Notes: a model not told the origin generated them from the letters alone. A stretch of DNA of 64,000 nucleotides from Methylorubrum aminovorans (GCF_022179725.1 NZ_BPRC01000001.1:806001-870000); one strand, 5' to 3'. Shown: positions 1 to 9,833, numbered from the stretch's first letter. A program made the numbers and translations.

Positions 1-278
1 ATGGTCTGCTGGCCGTAGCAAATGCCGAAGACCGGCACGCCGGATTCAAAGATTTTTTGCGGTGCGCGCGGCGACAGATCGGTCGTGACCGATTCCGGGC
101 CGCCCGACAGGATCACGCCCTTGGGCCGGTGCTCGTCGAAGGCGGCCTCGGCCTTCGTGAACGGCACGATCTCGCAATAGACGCCCTCCTCGCGCACGCG
201 GCGGGCGATGAGCTGCGTCACCTGGGAGCCGAAATCGACGATCAGGATCTTGTCGTGGTGGGACGTGTCGATGGTCAT
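1..278 (-). CDS. guaA: GMP synthase (glutamine-hydrolysing), N-terminal part; runs off the left edge
   Basis: GMP synthase converts XMP to GMP using glutamine and ATP in the cytoplasm. Only the first 92 codons are inside the window; the rest lies to the left. The visible part is the start of the class I glutamine amidotransferase domain: a beta strand with [12 protein letters not shown] (residues 15-26), LSGGPESV near 58-65, and the nucleophile elbow GICYGQQ with the catalytic Cys at about 87. The ATG at 278 fits the family N-terminus. guaB, which makes the XMP substrate, lies 8 kb to the right on the same strand. The family is certain, but the synthetase domain cannot be checked. Confidence 0.95.
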   Translation of the reverse strand, partial: MTIDTSHHDKILIVDFGSQVTQLIARRVREEGVYCEIVPFTKAEAAFDEHRPKGVILSGGPESVTTDLSPRAPQKIFESGVPVFGICYGQQT

Positions 279-640
279 GCTGCCTCGGGGCCTTCTGCGA
301 TACCGGTTAGACGAGGCCTCGGGACGGCGCAACGCGCGTGATGCCGGGTGCAGGGCAATCGATACGACCGGCCTCAGCGACTCTGTGGCACGATGAAGCT
401 TCAGCGGAGCGTGTTCCAACCATGGCGTGGCTTCGGACGAGCGAAGACTCGGGACGACCGCGACCTCCGCCAAGGCGAAGGCCGCTGTTCGATGGTAGAA
501 GCAATCAAATGATCGCCTTGAGCGAGCTCTTGTTCCAGGACAGCAACTGCGATCGTCGTCCGACCTCTGTTGTTAATCTGACGTTCACCGTTTCGGGGCG
601 ACACGGCACCCCCCTCGAAACGGACAGGAGTCATCCGACC
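279..640. other. Intergenic region between divergent guaA and a small secreted protein gene
   Basis: About 360 bp without a convincing gene. Reading frames cross it on both strands, but they lack a ribosome binding site and a protein-like composition. It must hold the guaA promoter (leftward) and the promoter of the gene at 641 (rightward). No clear -35/-10 pair, riboswitch or strong hairpin was recognised. Confidence 0.5.
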
Positions 641-868
641 ATGAGAGCTGCCCTCTTCGGAATCGCCGTCACGCTCGCAGGTTTCGGCGCCGCCGCGCCG
701 GCCCAGGCCCTTCCTCTCTCCGGTGCCGCTCCGCTTTCGGACGGATTGTTCCAGCAGGCCCAATACAGCCGCCGGGTCATCCGCGGCCCGCGCTGCAAAA
801 CCGTCGTCACTAAGCGCCGCGGCCGGTTCGGCCGGGTGGTGGTCACCCGCGAGCGCCGCTGCTTCTGA
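641..868 (+). CDS. small secreted basic protein, unknown function
   Basis: A 75-residue protein starting at ATG 641 behind an ACAGGAG-type ribosome binding site. Residues 1-24 form a typical Sec signal peptide (a hydrophobic run ending in AQA). The mature part is short and very basic, with RR pairs, a KRRGRFGR stretch and two Cys, the second at the penultimate position. I do not recognise a family. Export and a nucleic-acid- or surface-binding character are inferences from composition only. An intrinsic terminator follows directly. An in-frame upstream start at 338 exists, but it would bury the signal peptide and has no binding site. Confidence 0.7.
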   Translation: MRAALFGIAVTLAGFGAAAPAQALPLSGAAPLSDGLFQQAQYSRRVIRGPRCKTVVTKRRGRFGRVVVTRERRCF

Positions 869-897
869 TCGGCGCGAACGCACACAGGACGACGAGC

Positions 898-922
898 GGC
901 CCCCGGAAACGGGGGCCGTTTT
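898..922 (+). terminator. Rho-independent terminator of the small secreted protein gene
   Basis: Perfect 8-bp stem GGCCCCCG / CGGGGGCC closed by a GAAA tetraloop, followed by GTTTTC, starting 30 bp after the stop codon at 868. Confidence 0.8.
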
Positions 923-1042
923 CATGTGAACCGGCAGCGCTGCTTCAACGACTCCTCAGCGACGCGGGACGTTGACACGAAGGCCGGGAAGCCGCCACCG
1001 ATCCGAGGTCATTGCTCGTCCTGCCAGGAAAGGCTTCAAAGG

Positions 1043-1384
1043 TTGTCCGGTGATCGGGTGCGCAAGCTGGCGTTAGGGCTCTTCGCCCTGTCCATCCTGT
1101 TAGGGGGTGGTCACCTTTTTACCGGGGTGGTCTACCTGTCGGACGAGCCGACCGCCCTGCTGGTGCTCAAGCGCGGACCGGCCCTTTGGATCGAACGCCC
1201 GGAGAGCCAAGACAGACCCCTGTCGGAACAGATCGTGCTCGACCGGGAGGAGCCCGATCTCGCCTACGGCTGGCTGTATTCTCCGTTGATGCGGCTGGCA
1301 CCGATCCTCGCGCCCGGCTTGGCGGGTGTAGCGGTGCTCCTCCTCGCGATTTCCCGCCGAAGGCGGACCGGCGCGCAGGGCTGA
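1043..1384 (+). CDS. hypothetical membrane protein with two transmembrane segments
   Basis: About 113 residues, no family recognised. Two hydrophobic segments are visible: one near the N-terminus (LALGLFALSILLGGG...) and one near the C-terminus (LAPILAPGLAGVAVLLLAI), followed by a positively charged RRRRT tail. This suggests both ends in the cytoplasm and a polar loop of about 50 residues outside. The frame is open back to a GTG at 926, inside the preceding terminator. I prefer TTG 1043, behind an AGGAAAGG sequence, or GTG 1058, because the upstream part is Cys/Pro-rich and does not look like protein. Start is uncertain; it could be a non-essential or spurious gene. Confidence 0.5.
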   Translation: MSGDRVRKLALGLFALSILLGGGHLFTGVVYLSDEPTALLVLKRGPALWIERPESQDRPLSEQIVLDREEPDLAYGWLYSPLMRLAPILAPGLAGVAVLLLAISRRRRTGAQG

Positions 1385-1425
1385 ATCCCTGAGACGACAC
1401 GGAATGGAACCGACATCGTTCCTCG

Positions 1426-2454
1426 TTACGACTTCAACAGGCCGTGGCCGCGCATCCAGGCCATGAACAGGGCGGGCCAGGCCGCCGCCGGACTGCCCGG
1501 CACGCCGAGCCCGAAACCGTGGCCGCCGCGCTCGAACAGGTGCATCTCCGCCGGCACCTTCGCCGCCCGCAGGGCCGCGTACATCAGCAGGGGATGGTCG
1601 GTGACCGCGATCCGGTCGTCGGAGGCCTGGACCATGAAGACCGGCGGCGTCCGCTCGTTGACCTGAACCTCCACCGAGTAGGCCCGCCGCCGCGCATCCG
1701 GCGGATCGTCGCCGACGAGAACCCGGCGGCTCGACATGGTGCGGTCGAACGGCGCCCGCATGGTGATGATCGGATAGATCAGCCCGGCGAAGGAGGGACG
1801 GGCGCTCAGGCCGTCCGCATCGTCCATGTCGTCGTAGAGATCCTGCTCGGCATCGGTCGCGGTCACGCCCATCAGGTGGCCGCCCGCGGAGAAGCCGAGC
1901 ACGCCGATCCGGTCGGGGTCGAGACCGTATTCCTCCGCCTTCCACCGGATCAGGCGCATGGCGCGCTGCGCATCCTGGCGGGGCGCGTCGGGGCCGTCGC
2001 GCCATTCCTTGCTCGGAAGCCGGTAGACCAGGATGAAGGCCGTGATGCCGGCGCGCGCCAACCACTGCCCGACCGGAAGCCCCTCGTTGCCGATGTCGAT
2101 GCGCAGATAGCCGCCGCCCGCCGCGATCAGGACGCCGGCGCCGTTCGGACGCTGTGGGCGGATGACGAGGAGGCAAGGGCGCGCCACGGCGGTGATGACG
2201 CCGGTCAGGGTCTCGTCGAAGCGGTATTCCGAGCGGAACGGTCCGCCGCCCCCCGGCGGCAGATCCGGCCACAGGTCGATGACGTCGAGATCGGAGCCGG
2301 GCGCGGCCTTCGGCAAGGGCTGGACGACCTCGCCGGTCTGCGGACGGACCGGGAGCCTGAGGGCCAGTTGCTGGTCCGGCTGCTGCGCCCGCGCCCCGAC
2401 TCCGGCCAGCACCGTCGCCGTCCCTGCCAGGAGGGCTCGCCGGTGGAGGGTCAT
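1426..2454 (-). CDS. exported alpha/beta hydrolase (BD-FAE/lipase-esterase type)
   Basis: A 342-residue predicted esterase. The N-terminus (RRALLAG, then a hydrophobic stretch ending in ARAQ around residue 24) is a signal peptide with Tat-like character. The fold markers are an oxyanion AAGGGY motif near 111-116, the nucleophile elbow GFSAGG with Ser189, an acid in VQASDD (Asp279/280) and the catalytic His in GGHGFG (about 312). Length and motif order match esterase/acetyl-xylan-esterase-like hydrolases. The substrate is unknown. It stands alone on the minus strand next to the rRNA methyltransferase gene. Confidence 0.85.
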   Translation of the reverse strand: MTLHRRALLAGTATVLAGVGARAQQPDQQLALRLPVRPQTGEVVQPLPKAAPGSDLDVIDLWPDLPPGGGGPFRSEYRFDETLTGVITAVARPCLLVIRPQRPNGAGVLIAAGGGYLRIDIGNEGLPVGQWLARAGITAFILVYRLPSKEWRDGPDAPRQDAQRAMRLIRWKAEEYGLDPDRIGVLGFSAGGHLMGVTATDAEQDLYDDMDDADGLSARPSFAGLIYPIITMRAPFDRTMSSRRVLVGDDPPDARRRAYSVEVQVNERTPPVFMVQASDDRIAVTDHPLLMYAALRAAKVPAEMHLFERGGHGFGLGVPGSPAAAWPALFMAWMRGHGLLKS

Positions 2455-2587
2455 GGTCTCGGCCTCGCCGTCATCGAAACTCCCGCTGCGGCACCGCGCG
2501 GGAATCTCGTCCGTGACGGCAGCCCCGCGTGTCCGGCACGCGGCTGCCGGGACAACGGCGAAGGCGCGGGACCGATCCGCCTTCGAA

Positions 2588-3880
2588 TCAACTTTTGCGT
2601 GTCATCGTCGCGACATAGAAGCCGTCGGTGCCGGTCAGCGCCGGGCTCATCTGAATGCCGCGTGCCGTCCGGCGGACCCGGTCGTCGAGACCTGGAACGG
2701 GGGCGAGATCGGTCGCCTTCGCCTGGATCGCGGGGCCGGCGCGCCGGAGCAGACCGTCCACGGCGGCGTCGTTCTCCTCGGGCAGGAGAGAGCAGGTGAC
2801 GTAGACCAGGGTGCCGCCCGGCCGCAGGAGTTTGGCCGCGCGGTCGAGCACCTCGGCCTGCTCGGCGAGCCGGCCGGCGAGGCTGCCCGGCCGCAGGCGC
2901 CACTTGGCGTCGGGGTTGCGACGCCAGGTGCCGGTGCCGGTGCAGGGCGCGTCGACCAGCACTCGATCGACCGTTCCATCGAGATCGGCCAGCACGTCGG
3001 CGCGCGCCTTGCCGGTGCGCGGGGTGCGAACCTCCACCTCCGCGCCCGAGCGGCGCAGGCGCTCGTGGATCGGCGCAAGGCGGCGCGGATCGGCATCGGT
3101 GGCGATGATCCGGGCGGCGTTGCCGGTGATCGCGGCGAGCGCTAGAGACTTGCCGCCCCCGCCCGCGCAGAGATCGACGATCGTCTCGCCCGGCCGCGCC
3201 CCGGCGAGCAGGCTCGCGATCTGCGAGCCCTCGTCCTGGATCTCGAACCCGCCCTCGAGAAACAGCGGATCGACGTGGAGCGCCGGGCCGCGCCCATCCT
3301 CGCCGAGCGGGATGCGAAGGCCCAGCGGCGAGAGCGGCGTCACCTCGGGCGAGAGGTCGGCGAGCGCCGCAAGCGCGGCGTCGCGATCCTGCTTCAGGGT
3401 GTTGGCGCGGATATCGAGCGGCGCCCGGCGGCCGAGCGCCCGCAACTCGGGCAGCAGCGCATCGCCGAACAGGGCGGTCAGCGAGGGCAGGACGAAGGCC
3501 GGTGCATCGCCCGCGACCTCGGGCGGCGCGTCGGCGAGGCTTCCCTCCGCCAGCCGCTTCCGCTCATCCTCGGTCAGGGGAGGGGGGGCGAAGCGCGCGC
3601 CGTCGAACAGCGAGGCGATGCTCGGCTCGGCGAGGCCCCGCTGCAGGCGCAGCATGCCGATGACGATGGCGCGGCCGGTCTCCCCGCCCATGATCCAGGC
3701 GGCCGATGCCCGGCGCCGGAGGCCGTCATAGACGAGACTCGCGATCGCCGCGCGGTCGCCGGAGCCGGCGAAGCGGTGGGCGAGGCCCCAATCCTTGAGG
3801 GCGTCGGCGGCCGGCCGGCGACGCCCGGCGATGTCGTCGAGGATCTCGATGGCGGCGGAGAGGCGGGCGGAGGGGGTCAG
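2588..3880 (-). CDS. rsmB: 16S rRNA m5C methyltransferase, RsmB/Sun (NOL1/NOP2) family
   Basis: SAM-dependent cytosine-C5 methyltransferase acting on 16S rRNA. The C-terminal domain shows the SAM-binding VDLCAGGGGKS motif, the motif IV DAPCTGTGTW Cys (about 313) and the motif VI VTCSLLPEEN Cys (about 363), the two-cysteine signature of RNA m5C enzymes. The first ATG (3691) would remove the NusB-like N-terminus. The frame stays open upstream and encodes LTPSARLSAAIEIL..., the conserved family start. There is no in-frame ATG, GTG or TTG there, but CTG 3880 sits 6 nt after GGAG. I therefore call a CTG start, giving 430 residues, the normal length. The family is certain and the start is an inference. 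Confidence 0.85.
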   Translation of the reverse strand: MTPSARLSAAIEILDDIAGRRRPAADALKDWGLAHRFAGSGDRAAIASLVYDGLRRRASAAWIMGGETGRAIVIGMLRLQRGLAEPSIASLFDGARFAPPPLTEDERKRLAEGSLADAPPEVAGDAPAFVLPSLTALFGDALLPELRALGRRAPLDIRANTLKQDRDAALAALADLSPEVTPLSPLGLRIPLGEDGRGPALHVDPLFLEGGFEIQDEGSQIASLLAGARPGETIVDLCAGGGGKSLALAAITGNAARIIATDADPRRLAPIHERLRRSGAEVEVRTPRTGKARADVLADLDGTVDRVLVDAPCTGTGTWRRNPDAKWRLRPGSLAGRLAEQAEVLDRAAKLLRPGGTLVYVTCSLLPEENDAAVDGLLRRAGPAIQAKATDLAPVPGLDDRVRRTARGIQMSPALTGTDGFYVATMTRKS

Positions 3881-4034
3881 GATCGGCTCCGGAAACGTTT
3901 CGTTAAACTTGCCACCGTGCGGCCACGCTTGGACCCGCGGCCCGACACGTTACGGCCGAGCTTCCGGCTCTTTGCCCGTCCAGAACGGCACGATGGCCCC
4001 GTCCGTCAAGGACATGTGAGGAAAGGACCCTCGG

Positions 4035-4211
4035 ATGCCGTCCCTGAAGCCCGTCATCTGCGCCAGCCTGCTGGCGCTCACGCTCGCCGCCTGCTCCACC
4101 GCTCCGGCCGCGCCCGCCCTCGATCCGGTGCCCCCGCCCGCGCCTCGGCCCGACGCCAAGACGCAGCTCGAATACGGCAACCCGCCGCCGATCGGGCGCG
4201 GTGGCTACTGA
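4035..4211 (+). CDS. small lipoprotein, proline-rich
   Basis: A 58-residue protein starting at ATG 4035 behind GAGGAAAGG. A short basic start and a hydrophobic stretch lead into the lipobox LAAC (Cys20), so it is probably lipid-anchored in the envelope. The mature 39 residues are mostly Ala/Pro, ending in a GNPPPIGRGGY tail. No known family. It is divergent from rsmB and convergent with the dehydropantoate reductase gene. Confidence 0.7.
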   Translation: MPSLKPVICASLLALTLAACSTAPAAPALDPVPPPAPRPDAKTQLEYGNPPPIGRGGY

Positions 4212-4233
4212 GCCGAGGCAAAAGCGGGGCGGC

Positions 4234-5172
4234 TCAGGCCGCCTCGCGGGCGCGCCGGTGCTCGTAGGCCTTGAGGTGCGTCAGCACTCTTTCGAGCACC
4301 GGCGTCTCGACGCCCTTGGCCCGTCCGCGCTCGATCAGATCGCCGATGATGTGGTCGGCCTCGATGCGGGCACCCCCCTCGATGTCGCGCAGCATCGAGG
4401 CGGTCATCGCCGAGCCCTCCGTCGTCAGCATCTTGCGAGCGCCGGCAAACACCTTCTCGCGCGCGGCATTTCCGTTGGCGCCCGCCACCGCCTGGCACTC
4501 ATCGTGCAACGCCTCGATGAAGACCCGTCCGCCGGGAGCCGCGACGATGTCGCCGAGCGCCGAGCGCATCAGCGTCGTCGCGCCCGCCAGCGTCGCGAGG
4601 AAGACCCACTTCTCCCACATCTCCAGCAGGATCTTGTCGCTGGAACGCGGCTGGAAGCGCACGCCCTCCATCTGCGCCTCGATCCGCCCGAGCCGCTCGG
4701 AGCGGCTGCCGTCGCGTTCGCCGTAGGTGAGGCTGTGCAGGTCGGTCATCTGCCGGATCGTGCCGTCGCGCGTCAGCGTCGCGACGATGCCGCAGCTCCC
4801 GCCCAGCACCCGCTCGGCGCCGTAGGCCCGATCCAGCACGTCGAGATGCCGTAGGCCGTTGAGGATCGGCAGCACCGCCGTGCCGGCTCCGACGGCGGGC
4901 GCGACGTCCGCCACCGCCGTGTCGAGGTCGTAGGCCTTCGCGGAGAGGAGCACGAGGTCGAACGGGCCGGCGCCAGCGAGCCGGTCGGCCGTCACTGTCT
5001 GCGGGCTCGCGATGTGCAGGTCGCCCACCGGGCTGAGAACCCGCAGGCCGTTCGCGGCGAGCCGCTCGGCACGCGCCGGGCGCACGAGGAAGGTCACGTC
5101 CCGCCCGGCTTCCGCCAGCCGCGCCCCGAAATAGCCGCCGGTCGCGCCGGCACCGACCACGAGAATCCGCAT
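4234..5172 (-). CDS. panE: 2-dehydropantoate 2-reductase (ketopantoate reductase family)
   Basis: NADPH-dependent reduction of 2-dehydropantoate to pantoate in pantothenate/CoA synthesis. The 312-residue protein opens with the Rossmann motif GAGATGGYFG (residues 7-16). It keeps the substrate-binding region around Asn105 (ILNGL) and the catalytic Lys in EMWEKW (Lys188). The ATG at 5172 is preceded by GGGGAGGA; an upstream in-frame start at 5253 has no such site and adds residues before the Rossmann fold. Family members also act on other 2-oxo acids, so the exact substrate is inferred. It is monocistronic and ends convergently with the small lipoprotein gene. Confidence 0.85.
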   Translation of the reverse strand: MRILVVGAGATGGYFGARLAEAGRDVTFLVRPARAERLAANGLRVLSPVGDLHIASPQTVTADRLAGAGPFDLVLLSAKAYDLDTAVADVAPAVGAGTAVLPILNGLRHLDVLDRAYGAERVLGGSCGIVATLTRDGTIRQMTDLHSLTYGERDGSRSERLGRIEAQMEGVRFQPRSSDKILLEMWEKWVFLATLAGATTLMRSALGDIVAAPGGRVFIEALHDECQAVAGANGNAAREKVFAGARKMLTTEGSAMTASMLRDIEGGARIEADHIIGDLIERGRAKGVETPVLERVLTHLKAYEHRRAREAA

Positions 5173-5381
5173 CGTCCTCCCCTTTCGTTGCGTCCTCACA
5201 TACCGCGAAGTCCCGACTCCCGCACCCCACCGGATTTGCGATCCGCTCATCACCTTTCTCGATCATGCGGCCGATCACCCCGACAGATCTGGAGTCGCGA
5301 GAGGGCTGCGGCTAAGCTTGGTTCCACCAGACGACCCCTGCATTCCGCACCGGCGATTTCTGGCTTTTCGCGGATTTCGCC

Positions 5382-6305
5382 ATGCGCCCCCTCTCGATCC
5401 TCGCTGCTCTGGCCGCAGGAATGCTTCCCGTTCTCGGTTCACACGCCGCCTCGGCCGGCGAACGCCAGCCGTTCGAAGTCGTGAAGGGTTGGGAGGTCGA
5501 GCGCACCGTCGGCGATACCAGTGCCAATCCTTGCTTGATGACCCATGCCTACGAGGACGAGGACGACAACAATGCCGCCAATGCGGTGGTGTTCGCCCTG
5601 CGGGGGTCCTCGGCCGCGCTGGTTCTGGTCTATCAGGGGTGGCGCTTCGACAAGGAGGAGCCGATCAAGGTGCCGCTCTTCCTCGACAAGAAGCCGATCA
5701 GGGTGAAGACGACCTGGATCGGGGACGGGAAGACCCTGCGTACGCAACTTCCCGACACTGTCGTGCCCGACATGCTCGCGGCCAAGACGGTGATCCTGCG
5801 CTTCGAGGACAGCGACGCGGATTTCCGCATTCCGAATTTCGCGGCGGGCTACGAGGCGCTACGACGCTGCGATGCCACGCCGGCCACTGCGACGGCCCCT
5901 CAGCCGAGCCAACCCGGAACCGCCGCGCTTCAGGCTTTACCGGCTCAACCCACGGCGCCGGCTCAGCCGCCCACGCCATCTCAGCAGCGGATCGCGGCCT
6001 ACGTCGTCGGGCTGTCGGTGCAACGGGTGCTGAAGGAATGCGACGTGACCTCGACGGGGAAGCAGCGCACCGCCGTCGACGCCAGAATGGCCGCGCTCCA
6101 GCCCGAGATGGCGCCGCTCGAAGCGCAGCTTCGAAGCGAATTGAAGCGCAACGGCGAGACCTGCCCCCCGGCGGACAAGCAGGCGGACTTCCAAGAGATC
6201 CTGCGCAAGATGATCGAGCTGAGCCCGGAAGACTTCGTCGCGGCTCTCGAGAAGCAACCCGCGGCGGAGAATGCGGCGAAAGCGGCGCCCGATTCGAAGC
6301 TTTGA
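5382..6305 (+). CDS. periplasmic protein of unknown function, first of two tandem paralogs
   Basis: A 307-residue exported protein; the signal peptide ends at about residue 25 (ASAGE). It has two recognisable parts. The N-terminal beta-rich domain (about 30-165) has a GWEVER strand, a conserved Cys, a W-I-GDGKTLRTQLP segment and a final RRCD. A Pro/Ala/Gln-rich linker (about 168-205) leads to a helical C-terminal domain (about 208-290) with AAYVVGLSVQ, ARMAALQPEMAPLEAQLR and SPEDFVAALEK. The gene at 6630 has the same architecture and closely matching motifs, so they are a duplication. The first domain recalls IalB-like periplasmic folds, but this is not firm. Confidence 0.75.
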   Translation: MRPLSILAALAAGMLPVLGSHAASAGERQPFEVVKGWEVERTVGDTSANPCLMTHAYEDEDDNNAANAVVFALRGSSAALVLVYQGWRFDKEEPIKVPLFLDKKPIRVKTTWIGDGKTLRTQLPDTVVPDMLAAKTVILRFEDSDADFRIPNFAAGYEALRRCDATPATATAPQPSQPGTAALQALPAQPTAPAQPPTPSQQRIAAYVVGLSVQRVLKECDVTSTGKQRTAVDARMAALQPEMAPLEAQLRSELKRNGETCPPADKQADFQEILRKMIELSPEDFVAALEKQPAAENAAKAAPDSKL

Positions 6306-6629
6306 GGAGAACCTCGAAAGGCGAGTTCGACCGGCAGGACGGCGCATGAGACATCGGCGCGTTCGATCCGTCGGACACCTGCGTCGGCACGCCCTGCCGA
6401 CGCAGATCTGCTGTGCGAGCACGAGCAAGCGGCGAGGTTCGCGACCGGAGACGGCCGAACCGGCGGGCGAGAGCGGATTTCACCGTACTCCGCTACCCCG
6501 CAAAACCCTGTGCGGGATGCGCCCTTCAAGGCTGGCTGCGATGGCGGCCTGCGGCTAGGCTTCGTCAGCCGGCGAGCTGTCCCGCGTTCCGTGGGTGGCT
6601 CGGGCCGGTCGTCCCCGCGGAGATGTCGC
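6306..6629. other. Intergenic region between the two paralogs, with a strong hairpin
   Basis: About 320 bp with no convincing gene. It contains a perfect 11-bp inverted repeat at 6379-6389 / 6395-6405 (CTGCGTCGGCA arms, 5-nt loop). This could end transcription of the first paralog, although no T-run follows. The remainder presumably holds the promoter of the second paralog. Confidence 0.45.
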
Positions 6630-7475
6630 GTGCGCCTCTCACTCGTCACGGCAGCGATGCTGGCGACGCTCCTCGGCGGCCCGCTGACCGCCGCGGACCG
6701 CGCATCGTTCGCGCCCGTCGGCGACTGGGCTATCGAGCGCCGTCCCGGCCCATCCGACGCACCTGCCTGCCGGATGACCCGCACCGAGCGGGACGCGCAA
6801 GGCGAGATCAGCCGGCTGGTGATCGTCTCCCTCAATCGCGGTGGTCTCACCCTGGCGATTGCGGACAGGAACTGGGATTTCCCGGCAGGCGAGCGTTTCG
6901 CCGTTCCGATGCTCCTCGACGGCAAGCCCGCCGGGACGACGCTGATCTGGACCGGCGACGGCCAGATCCTGCGCACGCCGCTGCCGGAAACGATCGTGCC
7001 CGATCTGTTGGGCGCGCGGGCGATGGCGCTTCGCTTCGCCGAAGGCGATATGGCCGTGGCCCTCCCCGATTTCGCAGCGGCGGTCGCCGCTCTGCGGCTC
7101 TGCGCGGCCGGACAGGCGAGCCAGCCCACGGTGGCGGTGGAGCCTCCGCTGCCGTCGAGGGCGCGGATGGCCGCGTACACAGTGGGGCTCGCCCTTCAGG
7201 GCGTGCTGCGGACCTGCAAGGTGGTCGCGACCGATGCGCAGCGTGAAGCGGTCGAGGCGAGGATGGCGGCGCTCCGGCCCGAGATGGCCCCCTTTGAGGC
7301 GGCGATGCGCGCGCAGGTGACGAAGTCGCGCGGCTTTGCCTGCCCGACCGCCGACAGGGAAGCGGAGTTCCAGGAGGCCTTGCGCCGCTTCATCACCCTC
7401 AGCCCGGACGAGTTCGCAAGCGTGATCGACCGGCAGGCGGAGGCCGCACCGGGCACTCCGGTCGCGAAGCCATAG
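6630..7475 (+). CDS. periplasmic protein of unknown function, second of two tandem paralogs
   Basis: A 281-residue exported protein. The best start is GTG 6630, 6 nt after GGAG, giving a signal peptide that ends near TAADR. It matches the product of the preceding gene along its length: WTGDGQILRTPLPE, the terminal RLCA of domain 1, AAYTVGLALQGVLRTC, ARMAALRPEMAPFEA and LSPDEFASVIDRQ. It lacks the long Pro-rich linker. Two Cys in the C-terminal domain (near LRTCK and FACPT) are shared with the paralog and may form a disulfide. Function unknown; co-occurrence suggests related periplasmic roles. Confidence 0.75.
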   Translation: MRLSLVTAAMLATLLGGPLTAADRASFAPVGDWAIERRPGPSDAPACRMTRTERDAQGEISRLVIVSLNRGGLTLAIADRNWDFPAGERFAVPMLLDGKPAGTTLIWTGDGQILRTPLPETIVPDLLGARAMALRFAEGDMAVALPDFAAAVAALRLCAAGQASQPTVAVEPPLPSRARMAAYTVGLALQGVLRTCKVVATDAQREAVEARMAALRPEMAPFEAAMRAQVTKSRGFACPTADREAEFQEALRRFITLSPDEFASVIDRQAEAAPGTPVAKP

Positions 7476-7559
7476 AGCGTCGCCTCACGAGGTGACTGCC
7501 GAGCTTCGGGAAAACACGATGCACAACACGAGGCAAGCGCGTGGAGGGCGAAGAACCGG

Positions 7560-7727
7560 GCGCGACTTGATTCATGTCATTGCGAACAGGCGCCTGCCAA
7601 GGAAATCTTCTTTGGCGCCCGGCGAAATTTCCGCCCTGTTCCGGAGCGGCGGCAATTTGTCTCCGTTGGGCGTATTCCTCCCAAGACTTGCTCTCCGCAG
7701 CCACATCAGGGATGCGGAGATTTTTTT
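7560..7727 (+). ncRNA. candidate structured small RNA or long structured 3' UTR
   Basis: The 3' end is set by a clear intrinsic terminator (7692-7727). Upstream, 7589-7619 folds into a compound hairpin: outer GGCGCC/GGCGCC and inner CAAGGAA/TTCTTTG around a 3-nt loop, with a small bulge. A second short stem of CGGAG/CTCCG type follows near 7641-7664. The terminator is about 220 bp beyond the nearest stop codon, which is unusual for a plain gene end. The 5' end is a guess, as no promoter was identified. It could be the 3' UTR of the 6630 gene. Confidence 0.35.
7692..7727 (+). terminator. Rho-independent terminator
   Basis: 8-bp stem TCTCCGCA / TGCGGAGA with a 13-nt loop followed directly by seven T residues. 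It is the most canonical T-tract terminator in this part of the window. Confidence 0.8.
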
Positions 7728-7820
7728 AAATTCGGAAGAGACTTTCTATCGCCAGATTAATCTTCAATAAGTTTCCAATTGTGGTGTTCGCCTACGCTTG
7801 TCGCCTTGCGGAGGCCGACG

Positions 7821-7940
7821 ATGCGGCACACTCTCTCACCGCCCCCGGCCACGCCACGGGATCGCGCCGTCCCCATCACGCTCTGCGTGATGATCCTGCT
7901 GGAATGCCTGATCCTGCTGGTCAGTCTGATCTGGCTTTGA
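7821..7940 (+). CDS. 39-residue single-pass membrane protein
   Basis: A small open frame with a GGAGG ribosome binding site 7 nt before ATG 7821. The first 17 residues are polar and Pro-rich; residues 18-38 are strongly hydrophobic (TLCVMILLECLILLVSLIWL) and end at the stop, so a single membrane helix with a cytoplasmic N-terminus is likely. No family was recognised. The strong binding site and clean hydrophobic block argue for a real gene, but its size keeps this tentative. Confidence 0.5.
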   Translation: MRHTLSPPPATPRDRAVPITLCVMILLECLILLVSLIWL

Positions 7941-8027
7941 GGCCGATTCCGCACGGCCCCGTCCGAGAGCATCGTCCCGAACGGTGGGTCCCGGCTTTCA
8001 AAGAAGGCGAAGCAAAAACGCCTAGCG

Positions 8028-8066
8028 AGAGCATCGTCCGGAATTCGAGATCCCGGACGACGCTCC
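8028..8066. repeat. palindromic intergenic repeat (AGAGCATCGTCC family)
   Basis: Imperfect inverted repeat beginning GAGAGCATCGTCCGG and ending CCCGGACGACGCTC. A second half-element with GAGAGCATCGTCC lies just upstream near 7967. Related elements occur at 23903-23945 and 40481-40526. It sits in the gap before the guaB stop and may act as a terminator or REP-like element. Confidence 0.6.
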
Positions 8067-8076
8067 GGTGGTCGCG

Positions 8077-9648
<1,572 letters not shown>

Positions 9649-9833
9649 TCATGGTGCGCGGCGCACGCAAAGCCGCTGAGACCGATTGCGGTGCATGGCT
9701 GTTGGGCAATCGAAGCGTCTGCGCGCAGTTCTGATCCGTCGCGGCAACCCCCCATTAACCCTTACGTTCCACGATCACGGCGGACCGCCCGCGTCCTGTT
9801 GCGGGACCGGCCGGCTGGAGACGAGCCCTCGCC

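Larger units (their letters stand above)
7476..7820. other. AT-richer intergenic region with structured elements and a terminator
   Basis: A stretch of markedly lower GC than its surroundings. A 92-codon frame (7492-7770) crosses it but lacks a ribosome binding site and a plausible protein sequence. Instead it contains a compound hairpin (7589-7619), further short stems and an intrinsic terminator at 7692-7727, described separately as a candidate small RNA. Confidence 0.5.

Noticed and set aside
338..868. A longer version of the small secreted protein gene
   Set aside because: The added 101 residues have no binding site and would place a signal peptide in the middle of the protein.
7492..7770. 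92-codon frame in the gap before guaB
   Set aside because: No ribosome binding site, no family resemblance, and it runs through an intrinsic terminator.
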